A DNA stretch of 64,000 nucleotides from Rhodococcus sp. X156. Lineage in GTDB: Bacteria; Actinomycetota; Actinomycetes; Mycobacteriales; Mycobacteriaceae. Position 1 is the first letter of the stretch; each line of letters starts with the position of its first letter. A program made the translations under genes and the position numbers. The stretch lies in assembly GCF_004006015.1 (NCBI RefSeq), contig NZ_CP034766.1:1707001-1771000 (forward strand), read 5' to 3'. The notes beneath the pieces were generated by a model that worked only from the letters and a program-made list of their open reading frames with translations, had not been told where the DNA came from and ran no database searches. Positions 54,630 through 62,179 of this stretch are shown one piece after another.

Positions 54630-55436
54630 CTAGCCGCGGTCCGGGAACGCGGCGTCGGTCTCGTCGCGACCCGGCACTGCTGACACCGGGTAGGACAAGA
54701 CCGTGAGCACGTCGTCGTGCAGCGCGGCGTTGGAGTAGAAACCACCGCCCTTGTCGCTCGCGTGTCCGCCGGTGGGGTCGGTGAACCGCCCGCCCGCTTC
54801 CTGGACCAGCAAGATCCACGGAGCGTGGTCCCACGTGAAGTAGCGCTCAGCGAGGAAACCATCGATCTCCCCTCGGACGAGCTCAACCAACGGCAAGGGG
54901 CTCGAAGGCGGACGAAATCCGGCAGGCAGCCGGTCTCGTCCTGGGCTGGCAAGGGCGTCCAGCGCTGCCTCGGCCACCCTCGACGTGGCGCTGACGGAGA
55001 GACGCCGGACCTCGCCACCGACTCGAGGCCAGGCTGCTTCGAAAGCCCCACCGTCCCGCACCGCCCACCAACGAGTGCCGAGCGCGGGCGAGGTCACCAC
55101 TGCCAGCGCGGTGACTCCACCGATCTCGAGGGCCACATGGATCCGCCAGTTCGGATCACCTCGGCTGAAGAACCCGGTGCCGTCAATGGGGTCAAGGATC
55201 CACAGGCGCTCGGATTCACCTTCCTGACCGTGCTCCTCCCCCAGCAACGCATCGCCCGGGCACACCGCTGAGAGGCACTCACGAAGGAGCCGCTCCACGG
55301 CGACGTCGGCTTCGGTCACAGGCGATCCGTCAGCCTTGGCGGTGGCCGTGACGCCCGACGTGAAGAACTGCAGCGCTAGATCGGCGGCTCGGTCTGCGAC
55401 GTCGAAGGCGACCTGAAGGTCAGTCGAGTAATCCAT
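54630..55436 (-). CDS. Inositol-monophosphatase-family phosphatase
   Basis: Mg-dependent phosphatase of 268 residues. Metal-site motifs are GEEHGQEGESERLWILDPIDGTGFFSRG (split here only for reference) and the C-terminal WDHAPWILLVQEAGG. The substrate could be inositol-1-phosphate, histidinol phosphate or a nucleotide; the sequence resembles histidinol-phosphatase/SuhB relatives equally. ATG at 55434-55436. Confidence 0.87.
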   Translation of the reverse strand: MDYSTDLQVAFDVADRAADLALQFFTSGVTATAKADGSPVTEADVAVERLLRECLSAVCPGDALLGEEHGQEGESERLWILDPIDGTGFFSRGDPNWRIHVALEIGGVTALAVVTSPALGTRWWAVRDGGAFEAAWPRVGGEVRRLSVSATSRVAEAALDALASPGRDRLPAGFRPPSSPLPLVELVRGEIDGFLAERYFTWDHAPWILLVQEAGGRFTDPTGGHASDKGGGFYSNAALHDDVLTVLSYPVSAVPGRDETDAAFPDRG

Positions 55437-55583
55437 CGCGGGTAGACGCTATCGGCCCAGGGCGCGGCGCGCGCGAGCAGCCACCCGACCGCAGATACTC
55501 TCCGCCGCAACGGTGCTCATAGATGATGGTCGCTGGAACGGTGATAGAGCTCGCGTTGCCAGGGACGACAAGGAGACTGCGGC

Positions 55584-56900
55584 ATGACCGAGATCGCGAA
55601 GGGCTCGAAAACCGACCTGCGAGGGACGCAATTCACCGTCCGCATCGACAGCACGCAGCAATCCGGGCACAACGTTGATGTCGCGGCCACGTTGCTCGGA
55701 CCATCGGGAAAAGTCCGGAGCGACGCGGACTTCGTGTTCTTCAACAACCCGGCTGGGGCTGGCGTAACCCTGGTTTCCGACGCGGTCGTCGAGGTGGACC
55801 TCGCCAGGGTCCCGGCAGAGGTGGACAGAGTGCTGGTGACGGCCAGCACAGAAGCGATCGGCACGACGTTCGGCGCCGTTGCGGCCCCGACGGTGCACGT
55901 CGTGAGCGACGCCGAGACCATGCAGTTTCGCCCTTCCGGACTGACCACCGAGACGGTGCTGCAGGCAGTGGCGTTCTATCGACGCGGACAGGGTTGGCGC
56001 CTCGACGCAGTGGGCCAGGGCTACAGCGGTGGACTGGCCGCGTTCGCTGCTGAGCACGGCATCGACGTCGACGACCCCGGCACTCCCCCAGCCGTCCCCG
56101 CTCCCCCGGCGCCGCCGGCCGCCGCGCCGCCGGAGCCGACATCGACGATCAGCTTCTCCAAGGTCAAGGTCGCACTGACCAAGGACTCGCCCGAGAAGAA
56201 GGCGACGATCGACCTCCGCAAGAGTCAGGGCGACCCGAGCTGGGTGTTGACGGTCGGGCTGGAGTGGGACGGGCGCGGGGCCACCTACGACCGCAACGGA
56301 CAGGTCAAGCGCTTCGGCAAGGGTGACCTCGACGTCTACTTCTTCTGCCGCAACGAGGAGACCAACAATTACGTGGTCATCAGCGGCGAGAAGGGGCATC
56401 GGGGCAGCCTCGACGCCTGGCCGTTCATGCACCACGACGGAGACAGCAAGGGGCCCGGAGCGAGGTCGAAGCCGGCCACCGAGCAGGTGCGGGTGCGCCC
56501 CCAGGAGAACGGCGACCTGCTGGTGAACGTGTACCAGAGCGTCGACAACGGCGGCGGAGCCATCAACACCTTCGGCAAGCCCCGGGTGGCCATCCGCTAC
56601 GGACGCATGGGGGTGGACGGGTTGCCCGGCCCGGATGCGGACGAGGTCCTGGTGTTCATCGGCAACGACGAGGACTCCTACTGGGCCACCGTCGCTCACG
56701 TCGACGTGCAGGACGGAATCCTCACGGTGGACGGGGAGACCCGCTACAGCGAGCCGGGCGAGGAGTGCATGCCAGGGCTGGACACTGCGGGGGGTTGGGT
56801 GCGGGAGCCGAAGGGCGGACCTGTCGGGCGGAGCAAGAGAGCGAACAAGGGAATCGGGTTGACCCGGTACGCCGGCAAGTGCCCGCCACCCGCGAAGTAG
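55584..56900 (+). CDS. TerD-domain protein with second TerD-like domain
   Basis: A 438-residue protein. Residues 1-160 are a TerD domain of stress/tellurite-resistance proteins (ADFVFFNNPAGAG, then FYRRGQGWRLDAVGQGYSGGLAAFAAEHGID). A Pro/Ala linker leads to a second domain from about 190 beginning KVALTKDSPEKKATIDLRK, again TerD-like at first (LTVGLEWDG, GDLDVYFFCRNEETN), then diverging into an acidic part (GNDEDSYWATVAHVDVQ) and a basic tail. TerD domains bind Ca2+ through acidic residues. AAGGAG precedes the ATG. Confidence 0.8.
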   Translation: MTEIAKGSKTDLRGTQFTVRIDSTQQSGHNVDVAATLLGPSGKVRSDADFVFFNNPAGAGVTLVSDAVVEVDLARVPAEVDRVLVTASTEAIGTTFGAVAAPTVHVVSDAETMQFRPSGLTTETVLQAVAFYRRGQGWRLDAVGQGYSGGLAAFAAEHGIDVDDPGTPPAVPAPPAPPAAAPPEPTSTISFSKVKVALTKDSPEKKATIDLRKSQGDPSWVLTVGLEWDGRGATYDRNGQVKRFGKGDLDVYFFCRNEETNNYVVISGEKGHRGSLDAWPFMHHDGDSKGPGARSKPATEQVRVRPQENGDLLVNVYQSVDNGGGAINTFGKPRVAIRYGRMGVDGLPGPDADEVLVFIGNDEDSYWATVAHVDVQDGILTVDGETRYSEPGEECMPGLDTAGGWVREPKGGPVGRSKRANKGIGLTRYAGKCPPPAK

Positions 56901-56961
56901 CCCTGTCGGGCTGAGGAAACTCCGCGTTTGGGACGGGAAACCTGCGTACCGCAGCGCTTGT

Positions 56962-56998
56962 TGAGACTTACCGAACGATGTCTCAGTAAGATGGTCCT
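56962..56998 (+). promoter_or_regulatory. Fic gene promoter with interleaved inverted repeats
   Basis: TAAGAT at 56987-56992 is six bases before the ATG at 56999 (leaderless). Upstream are two interleaved repeats: TGAGAC (56962-56967) with GTCTCA (56980-56985), and CTTAC (56967-56971) with GTAAG (56986-56990). The second overlaps the -10, so a repressor there would block transcription. Confidence 0.5.
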
Positions 56999-58231
56999 AT
57001 GTCAGCCACTGACCATGCAGCCGAGAGCGGCAGTGGTGTGGGCGCATGGCCGGCAGTGGCCTACGAAGAGCTGCCGTGGCGCTCCTCGATCGACCCGAGC
57101 CTCGTCTCGCGACGGGTGCGGGAGCGCCACTCTGCTCCCTACTCGGCCGCCCTCGTGCCGGCGATCGCGGCGGTGGAGCTGGCGCTGCCCGCATCGACGC
57201 TGGCACTGACCGAGGAGGCTTCCGCCGAGATAGCCCGCTTCGACGCCGAGGTCGGAGCGGAGCTGGCCCCGTTCGCCGCCATCTTGCTCCGGTCGGAATC
57301 AGCTGCGTCCTCCATGATCGAGAACCTGACCTCGGGTGCGAAGGCGATCGCGCTGGCGGAGCTGGGCGGGGTGGCCAAGCGCAACGCCGCCGAGATCGTC
57401 GCCAACGTGCGGGCCATGCAGGCTGCCGTCGCGCTGGCCGACCGGCTCGACGAGCACACCGTGCTCGCCATGCACGAGGCACTGATGGGTCATCTGCACC
57501 CGGAGGTGGCCGGACGCTGGCGGGAGGAGCAGGTGTGGATCGGTGGCGACGGCTACGGACCGCACGGGGCCGACTTCGTTCCCCCGCACCACACCCACGT
57601 GCCCGCGGCGATCGCCGACCTTCTCAACTACGCCCGCCGCGACGACGTTCCCGTGATGGCCCAGGCCGCAGTCGCCCACGCCCAGCTCGAGACCATCCAC
57701 CCCTTCCCGGACGGCAACGGGCGCACCGGCCGTGCGCTGGTGCACGCCATGCTGCGCAACAAGGAGCTGACCCGCAGGGTCACCATTCCCGTGTCGGCAG
57801 GTCTGCTCACCGACACCGGCCGGTACTTCAGCGCTCTGACCGCCTACCGTGCCGGAGAGGTGGTGCCGATCGTGGAGCTGATGGCCTCGGCGTCCCTGCA
57901 CGCGATCGCCAACGGTCGCCAGCTCGCCGCCGAGATCACCCGCATCCGCACCGGGTGGGACGACACGGTGGTCGCCCGCCGCGACGCCGCCGCCTGGCGC
58001 CTGGCCGACCTGGTGCTGCGCCAGCCGGTCGTGAACTCAGAGACCGTGGCCCGCGAGCTCGCGATCCCGCCGACCAGCGCGCTCGCCGCCATCGGTGTGC
58101 TCGTCTCCAGCGGAGTCCTGGTGGAGATCACGGGCGGCAAGCGCAACCGGCTGTGGCAGTCACCGGAGATCCTGGGTGCCCTGGACGACTTCGCCGCACG
58201 GGCAGGCAGGCGTCGCCTGGACGACTCCTAG
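56999..58231 (+). CDS. Fic-domain protein (class II, self-inhibited AMPylator)
   Basis: A 410-residue Fic protein. The catalytic motif HPFPDGNGRTGR starts at His234. The inhibitory motif SxxxEN is on an N-terminal helix (ESAASSMIENL, Glu108), making it a class II Fic that is auto-inhibited. The C-terminal 100 residues form a winged-helix-like segment (RLADLVLRQPVVNSETVARELAI). Fic enzymes transfer AMP or other nucleotides to hydroxyl side chains; the target is unknown. The ATG follows a TAAGAT -10 and a palindromic promoter. Confidence 0.92.
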   Translation: MSATDHAAESGSGVGAWPAVAYEELPWRSSIDPSLVSRRVRERHSAPYSAALVPAIAAVELALPASTLALTEEASAEIARFDAEVGAELAPFAAILLRSESAASSMIENLTSGAKAIALAELGGVAKRNAAEIVANVRAMQAAVALADRLDEHTVLAMHEALMGHLHPEVAGRWREEQVWIGGDGYGPHGADFVPPHHTHVPAAIADLLNYARRDDVPVMAQAAVAHAQLETIHPFPDGNGRTGRALVHAMLRNKELTRRVTIPVSAGLLTDTGRYFSALTAYRAGEVVPIVELMASASLHAIANGRQLAAEITRIRTGWDDTVVARRDAAAWRLADLVLRQPVVNSETVARELAIPPTSALAAIGVLVSSGVLVEITGGKRNRLWQSPEILGALDDFAARAGRRRLDDS

Positions 58232-58374
58232 CCACTCAGGGGAGATCTGGCCGCCGGCGGTGAGGAACCGCGTCCGAACGCGGACCTCACGCCATTGTCG
58301 AGAGGCAACCAGTGGTCATCTCCGCCACGTAGCGGTTTTGGCTGGCCGGTCGGATCGCATGGTTGTATTGCCCC

Positions 58375-59025
58375 ATGCGTTCCCAGCCTTCGGCCGCAGT
58401 GTGGCCAGCCGTTCACCACGAACGCCACATCCTTGTTGGAGAACTTGAATCGCTCACCTCAGAGCAATGGGCCCAGCCCTCGCTCTGCCCCGGCTGGGAC
58501 GTTCACGACGTCGTGGCTCATCTCGTGGATTCCGCGAAGACGACTCGCCTCGGCTTTCTCCGTCGAATGGTGACCGCGAGGCTCGATTTTGACAAGGCCA
58601 CGGCACACGGGGTCGTCAGGGAACGTGGCGCGACTCCAGGCGCGACCTTGGCTGAGCTCCGCCGCGTGCGCGAAGCAACCACGACGCCGCCCGCTGCCCT
58701 GGCAACACGACTCGTCGAGATCATCGTGCATGGTGAGGACATTCGGCGTCCCCTGGGTCTGGTGCACTCCTACCCGGTTGAGTCGGTCAACGCGGCCTTG
58801 TCTTATCAGCTCAGGACCTCCGTCTCCATGGGCGGTGGCAAGGAACGCGCAGCTGGATTCCGGCTGCACGCTTCCGACGCACGGTTCGAGCACGGTTCTG
58901 GATCAGATGTCACAGGAACCTCCTTGGCACTTCTCATGGCCATCTCGGGCCGCCCCGCCGACAAGGAAGATTTCTCCGGTGACGGTGCCGCCACGTTCCT
59001 GCACAAGCTAGAACAAGCGTCTTGA
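58375..59025 (+). CDS. DinB/maleylpyruvate-isomerase-family protein
   Basis: Mycothiol-dependent maleylpyruvate isomerase N-terminal (DinB) family, 216 residues. The four-helix core begins ERHILVGELESLTSEQWAQPS, and CPGWDVHDVVAHLVDSA carries the metal histidine typical of the family. Members use mycothiol as cofactor or act as metal-dependent transferases. The ATG at 58375 follows TTGTAT by six bases. G+C at third positions looks lower here than in the neighbouring genes, a possible sign of separate origin. Confidence 0.8.
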   Translation: MRSQPSAAVWPAVHHERHILVGELESLTSEQWAQPSLCPGWDVHDVVAHLVDSAKTTRLGFLRRMVTARLDFDKATAHGVVRERGATPGATLAELRRVREATTTPPAALATRLVEIIVHGEDIRRPLGLVHSYPVESVNAALSYQLRTSVSMGGGKERAAGFRLHASDARFEHGSGSDVTGTSLALLMAISGRPADKEDFSGDGAATFLHKLEQAS

Positions 59026-59057
59026 TGAGCAGCCACGTCCCGTGCTGATGCACAACA

Positions 59058-59086
59058 GCACCCCACCCCAAACTGGGGTGAGGTGC
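59058..59086. terminator. Bidirectional terminator hairpin
   Basis: The arms 59058-59070 and 59074-59086 pair over 12 of 13 positions around an AAC loop. The hairpin separates the convergent DinB-family and TerD genes. Confidence 0.6.
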
Positions 59087-59108
59087 CGTCGTAGCACGGA
59101 GGCGACTG

Positions 59109-59690
59109 TTACCCGGTCACGCCGTAGTCCTGCGTGATGCCCGCCAGGCCGGCCGCGTAACCCTGACCCACGGCGCGGAACTTCCACTCCGCCCCGTTGC
59201 GGTAGAGCTCGCCGAAGACCATCGCGGTCTCCACGGAGGCGTCCTCGGACAGGTCGTAGCGGGCCAGCTCGGTCTGGTCGGCCTTGTTGACCACGCGGAT
59301 GAACGCGTTGCGGACCTGGCCGAAGGACTGCTTGCGGGCCTCGCCGTCGTAGACGGAGACGGGGAAGACGACCTTCTCGGCCTCGGCCGGAATGGTGCCC
59401 AGGTCCACGGTGATCTGCTCGTCGTCACCGGCGCCCGCGCCCGTGAGGTTGTCGCCGCTGTGCACGACAGCGTTCTCCGGCGAGGCCAGGTTGTTGTAGT
59501 AGACGAAGTGCTTCGGGGTGACCACCTTGCCGTCGGCTCCACAGACGATGGCGCACGCGTCGAGGTCGAAGTCCTCGCCGGTGGTGGTGCGGGCGTCCCA
59601 GCCCAGGCCGACCGTGACGGCGGTGAGCCCCGCTGCGCCAGCCTGCTTGGTCAGCGAGATGTTGCCGCCCTTGGTGAGAGAAACTCCCAT
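59109..59690 (-). CDS. TerD-family stress protein
   Basis: A 193-residue TerD protein. It begins MGVSLTKGGNISLTKQAG, and TVGLGWDARTTTGEDFDLDACAIVCG holds the acidic Ca2+ sites. HFVYYNNLASPENAVVHSGDNLTG and FGELYRNGAEWKFRAVGQGYAAGL follow the family throughout. It is linked to tellurite and general stress resistance. The ATG at 59688-59690 has AAAGGAG about 12 bases upstream; a GTG nine bases earlier is less likely. Confidence 0.94.
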   Translation of the reverse strand: MGVSLTKGGNISLTKQAGAAGLTAVTVGLGWDARTTTGEDFDLDACAIVCGADGKVVTPKHFVYYNNLASPENAVVHSGDNLTGAGAGDDEQITVDLGTIPAEAEKVVFPVSVYDGEARKQSFGQVRNAFIRVVNKADQTELARYDLSEDASVETAMVFGELYRNGAEWKFRAVGQGYAAGLAGITQDYGVTG

Positions 59691-59935
59691 GTGGTGCACG
59701 CTCCTTTGGGGTGCTGCCCCGGCGCAGGAGTGCGGACCGGGGTGTGGTGCTGTTCCTACCGTGCTTGTGCTGCGGCGGTTTCCGCCAGCCTCTCACCGAT
59801 TGGTGAGGGTTTGGGTCAGCGCGCGCCCTGTGCCGGTGCATTTCTGCGGAACGACACCGGCGGCGCAGTGTCTAGGATCTGCCTCCAGTGGTGGTCCGCC
59901 GGATTACCGCCCCCACCAGCCCGGGAAGGTCCGCC

Positions 59936-61342
59936 GTGCCCCTGCTCAGCTCGTTGTCCGGGGAGCTCGACGACTCGGCGGCCGCGGTCACCGTCGGCGA
60001 CAGGTCCGTGTCCCGCGAGCAGCTGCTCGCCGCGGCGACGGCGGTGGCCACCGAGGTCGCCGGGGCCAGCAGCGTGGCCATCGACGCCCGTGCCGAGCTC
60101 GAGACGGTGGTGGCGGTGACCGGGTGCCTGCTCGCCGGTGTTCCCGCGGTCCCGGTCCCGCCGGACTCCGGTGAGCGCGAGCGGCAGCACCTCCTGGCCG
60201 ACTCCGGTGCGCAGCTGTGGCTGGGCGCGCCGCGGGACGACGTGCAGGTCCCGGTGGTGCCGGTGGACGCCCGGGCCAGGTCCGCGGCGTCGCTGCCTGC
60301 TGTCGACGAGGACGCGCCCGCCCTGATCGTCTACACCTCGGGCACCACGGGCGCCCCCAAGGGCGTGGTCCACTCCGGACGATCCGTCGCCGCCTGCCTG
60401 GACGGTCTGGCGTCGGCGTGGCAGTGGACCGCCGAGGACACCCTTGTCCACGGCCTGCCGCTGTTCCACGTGCACGGACTGGTCCTCGGCGTGCTCGGTG
60501 CGCTGCGGGTCGGCTCTCCCCTGGTGCACACCGTCCGGCCCACCGCCCAGGGCTACGCCGCCGCGCCGGGAACGCTGTACTTCGGGGTGCCGACCGTGTG
60601 GTCGCGCATGTGCGACGACGCCACGGCGCTCCAGGGCCTCGCCCACGCGCGGCTCCTCGTCTCCGGCAGCGCACCCCTGCCGGTGTCGGTGTTCCAGACC
60701 CTCGCCGCCGCAACGGGAAAGGCCCCGATCGAGCGGTACGGGATGACCGAGACCCTGATCACCGTGAGCACCAGGTTCGACGGAGAGCGCCGGCCCGGCT
60801 GGGTGGGCACCCGGCTCGACGGTGTGCGAACGCGCCTGCGCGCGGAGTCCGGTGCGCTCGCCCCGCACGACGGAACCTCCATGGGCCAGCTCGAGGTGCA
60901 CGGCCCCACCCTGTTCGACGGCTACCTCAACGCCCCCGAGCGCACCACCGAGGTGATGGGCGACGACGGCTGGTTCGCCACCGGAGACATCGCGGTGATC
61001 GACCCGGGCGGGTTCCACCGCATCGTCGGGCGTGAGTCGGTCGACCTGATCAAGTCTGGCGGCTACCGCATCGGCGCCGGTGAGGTGGAGCACGCCCTGC
61101 TCGTCCACCCCACCGTGCGCGAGGTTGCCGTGGTCGGCGTGCCCGACCCTGACCTCGGCCAGCGCATCGTCGCCTACGTGGTGGGTGAGGGGTGCGACGA
61201 GAAGACCCTCATCGACTTCGTCGCCACCACGCTGTCCGTGCACAAGCGCCCCAGGGCGGTGCGGGTGGTGAGCGCACTCCCCCGCAACGAGATGGGCAAG
61301 GTGCAGAAGAAGGCACTGATGGCCGAGGGCGGCAGCAGCTGA
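59936..61342 (+). CDS. fadD36: Acyl-CoA synthetase FadD36
   Basis: ANL-superfamily ligase of 468 residues. The P-loop is VYTSGTTGAPKGVVH; YGMTETLITVS and the WFATGDIAVIDPGG and GRESVDLIKSGGYRIGAGEVE blocks follow, ending with the catalytic-lysine region RNEMGKVQKKAL. It tracks M. tuberculosis FadD36 closely (LVHGLPLFHVHGLVLG, FGVPTVWSR), which resembles malonyl-CoA synthetase MatB. The GTG at 59936 is preferred because GGGAAGG precedes it and because it gives the family N-terminus; an upstream GTG at 59888 is possible. TAGGAT at 59873-59878 is a likely -10. Confidence 0.9.
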   Translation: MPLLSSLSGELDDSAAAVTVGDRSVSREQLLAAATAVATEVAGASSVAIDARAELETVVAVTGCLLAGVPAVPVPPDSGERERQHLLADSGAQLWLGAPRDDVQVPVVPVDARARSAASLPAVDEDAPALIVYTSGTTGAPKGVVHSGRSVAACLDGLASAWQWTAEDTLVHGLPLFHVHGLVLGVLGALRVGSPLVHTVRPTAQGYAAAPGTLYFGVPTVWSRMCDDATALQGLAHARLLVSGSAPLPVSVFQTLAAATGKAPIERYGMTETLITVSTRFDGERRPGWVGTRLDGVRTRLRAESGALAPHDGTSMGQLEVHGPTLFDGYLNAPERTTEVMGDDGWFATGDIAVIDPGGFHRIVGRESVDLIKSGGYRIGAGEVEHALLVHPTVREVAVVGVPDPDLGQRIVAYVVGEGCDEKTLIDFVATTLSVHKRPRAVRVVSALPRNEMGKVQKKALMAEGGSS

Positions 61343-61416
61343 CCCCGAAAACCCGGTGCGCTCAGCGCCCTGCCCTCCCTACCCTGTGGTGAACGCGCAG
61401 CAACGGAGGTGACGGC

Positions 61417-62091
61417 ATGGGCACGGAGCACGCGAGCGCCGAGCACGCCCCGTTGCTCCGGGCACTGCAGGACGTCAGCTCCTCGACCAGGCTGCGCGCG
61501 GCGCTGGCGGCCGGTACCCGGCCCGACCCGCGGCTGGTGGACCCGCTCGTCGCCCGGTGCGCGACCGAGCCGGACTTCTTCGTCCGCGACATGCTCACCT
61601 GGGCGCTGACCCGCCACGAGCCCGCGACCACGGTTCCCCGGCTGGTCGCGGAGCTGGGCTCGGACACCGACCAGGCCCGCAGCCAGGCCCTGCACACGCT
61701 GTCCAAGATCGGTGACCGCAGCGCCTGGCCCGCCGTCACCCGAGCACTGCTGACCGACGCCGACGACGAGGTGGCCCGCACCGCGTGGCGAGCCGCCGTC
61801 GTGCTGGCGCCCGAGGACGAGACGCCGGAGCTGGCACGGGTGCTGGGCAGCCAGCTCGGGCGTGGGAGCCGCGAGGTGCGGCGGAGCCTGAGCCGCGCCC
61901 TGGTGGCCCTCGGGGACGTCGCCTCGCCGGTGCTCGAGGGTGCGACCACCAGCTCCCGTCCAGCAGTGCGCGTGCACGCGATCGCCACCCAGCACCTGCT
62001 GCGCGACCCGGACGCAGGGTTCGACCACGCGCTGGCGCACGCAGAAGACGTCGCTGCGCTGGGTCCTGCCCAGGCGGGTGAGGCTGGGTGA
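61417..62091 (+). CDS. HEAT-repeat protein
   Basis: A 224-residue all-helical protein with about five HEAT-like repeats. The most regular are RSQALHTLSKIGDRSAWPAVTRALLTD and ARTAWRAAVVLAPEDETPELA. PBS-lyase-like HEAT proteins serve as scaffolds or cofactor-lyase relatives; no catalytic site is evident. GGAGG precedes the ATG. The gap of 74 bases after fadD36 and the shared direction suggest co-transcription. Confidence 0.82.
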   Translation: MGTEHASAEHAPLLRALQDVSSSTRLRAALAAGTRPDPRLVDPLVARCATEPDFFVRDMLTWALTRHEPATTVPRLVAELGSDTDQARSQALHTLSKIGDRSAWPAVTRALLTDADDEVARTAWRAAVVLAPEDETPELARVLGSQLGRGSREVRRSLSRALVALGDVASPVLEGATTSSRPAVRVHAIATQHLLRDPDAGFDHALAHAEDVAALGPAQAGEAG

Positions 62092-62179
62092 ACCTGCAGG
62101 ACCTGGCGCGGCTGCGCCGAGTGACGCCAGCGGCGCACCGTGGCCGAGATGATGGCCAAGGGCACCTACGCGGCCCAGC

